This document shows, in pieces, positions 6,280 to 6,741 of a stretch of DNA of 6,741 nucleotides. Source of the DNA: Moraxellaceae bacterium (GTDB taxonomy: Bacteria > Pseudomonadota > Gammaproteobacteria > Pseudomonadales > Moraxellaceae). The notes beneath the pieces were generated by a model. The model was not told the origin of the DNA. It saw only the letters and a program-made list of their open reading frames with translations, and searched no databases. How positions within the stretch are numbered: position 1 is the stretch's first letter; every line of letters starts with the position of its first letter. Made by a program: the position numbers and the translations under genes. Where the stretch lies: assembly GCA_014378805.1 (NCBI GenBank), contig JACMMY010000245.1, positions 1 to 6,741 on the forward strand. The letters are read 5' to 3'.

Positions 6280-6295
6280 TTGTTATAAACGTAGA

Positions 6296-6741
6296 CTACG
6301 CTAATTGCGCACGCACTGTTTTCGCTAGTTTCACCATTTCGGTAAGTGCTGCTTTGGTCTCTACCCAGTTACGGGTTTTTAGACCGCAGTCAGGATTGAT
6401 CCACAATCGTTCCGCAGGAATCGTCGCCAGCGCGCCATCAATCACTACTTTCATGTTGATCTCTGACGGTGTGCGTGGGCTGTGAATATCATAGACGCCT
6501 GGGCCAATCGCGTTTGGATAACCTTGCTCATGGAATACTTCGAGCAATTGCAAGCCTGTACAACTGGTTTCAATAGTGATTACATCTGCATCCATCGCTT
6601 TAATTTCGGGCAAGCAGTCTTTAAAGTCGGAATAGCACATGTGAGTGTGAATCTGCGTGTCGACATTGGCCGAACTGGCGCAATGCTTAAACGAATTTAC
6701 CGCCCAATTCCAGTATTCGGCTTGATCTGCTTTGCGCAGGG
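6296..6741 (-). CDS. metE: Cobalamin-independent methionine synthase, C-terminal part
   Basis: This is the C-terminal 147 residues of MetE, which moves a methyl group from 5-methyltetrahydropteroyltri-L-glutamate to homocysteine in the last step of methionine synthesis. The frame runs past the window edge; an ATG at 6640 is internal, since the coding match continues upstream through WNWAVxSFK and DTQIHTHMCYS. The zinc and homocysteine site is intact in this part: His and Cys of THMCYS (E. coli His641, Cys643), Glu of ITIETS (Glu665) and Cys of NPDCGLKTR (Cys726). GPGVYDIHSPR and IPAERLWINPDCGLKTRNW are typical of the family. About 600 residues, including the N-terminal barrel, lie beyond the edge, so promoter and any MetR or riboswitch control cannot be seen. 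It converges on yggU, with three hairpins between. Confidence 0.95.
   Translation of the reverse strand, partial: LRKADQAEYWNWAVNSFKHCASSANVDTQIHTHMCYSDFKDCLPEIKAMDADVITIETSCTGLQLLEVFHEQGYPNAIGPGVYDIHSPRTPSEINMKVVIDGALATIPAERLWINPDCGLKTRNWVETKAALTEMVKLAKTVRAQLA

Noticed and set aside
1..6741. Mobile elements, CRISPR arrays, tRNA or rRNA genes, toxin-antitoxin or defence genes.
   Set aside because: No transposase, integrase, spaced repeats, RNA gene or such gene families were seen on either strand; every long stretch is explained by housekeeping genes.

Overview
The window is an ordinary housekeeping stretch of a gammaproteobacterial chromosome, most likely from the Moraxellaceae (Acinetobacter and relatives). 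The best clue is AccA: it is short, lacks the N-terminal helical extension of the E. coli protein, and resembles from memory the Acinetobacter form (about 273 residues), including the motifs KxxWxTVQIARHPxRPQFLDY and GDRxFGDD. The accA-tilS order and the Ppx, YggT and YggU sequences also fit. No database search was possible, so the lineage is an inference. By eye the GC content is a little below 50% and even across the window.

Layout on the + strand: (1) the C-terminal 210 residues of an exopolyphosphatase (ppx), ending at 635; (2) a 177-bp intergenic region with a possible terminator for ppx, two promoter candidates and two adjacent dyads; (3) a tight three-gene run, accA (813-1646), tilS (1650-2990, TTG start 3 nt after accA) and a NylB/class-C-beta-lactamase-fold serine hydrolase (3001-4203, 10 nt after tilS); (4) a 111-bp gap with a probable weak intrinsic terminator; (5) proC (4315-5151), yggT (5212-5784) and yggU/DUF167 (about 5795-6109), a commonly seen cluster but here without yggS directly upstream; (6) a 186-bp convergent intergenic region with three hairpins; (7) on the - strand, the C-terminal 147 residues of cobalamin-independent methionine synthase (metE), running out of the window.

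The genes cover polyphosphate turnover (ppx), the first step of fatty acid synthesis (accA), decoding of AUA codons (tilS), proline synthesis (proC), membrane or cell-envelope function (yggT) and methionine synthesis (metE). The only accessory-looking gene is the serine hydrolase, whose substrate cannot be told from sequence.

I found no mobile element, CRISPR array, toxin-antitoxin pair, RNA gene or defence system, and nothing that supports a new biological system. The findings are modest: the short AccA whose start is fixed by an upstream stop, the hydrolase attached to the accA-tilS run, the dyads before accA, the hairpin-rich convergent junction, and some start-codon and residue oddities.
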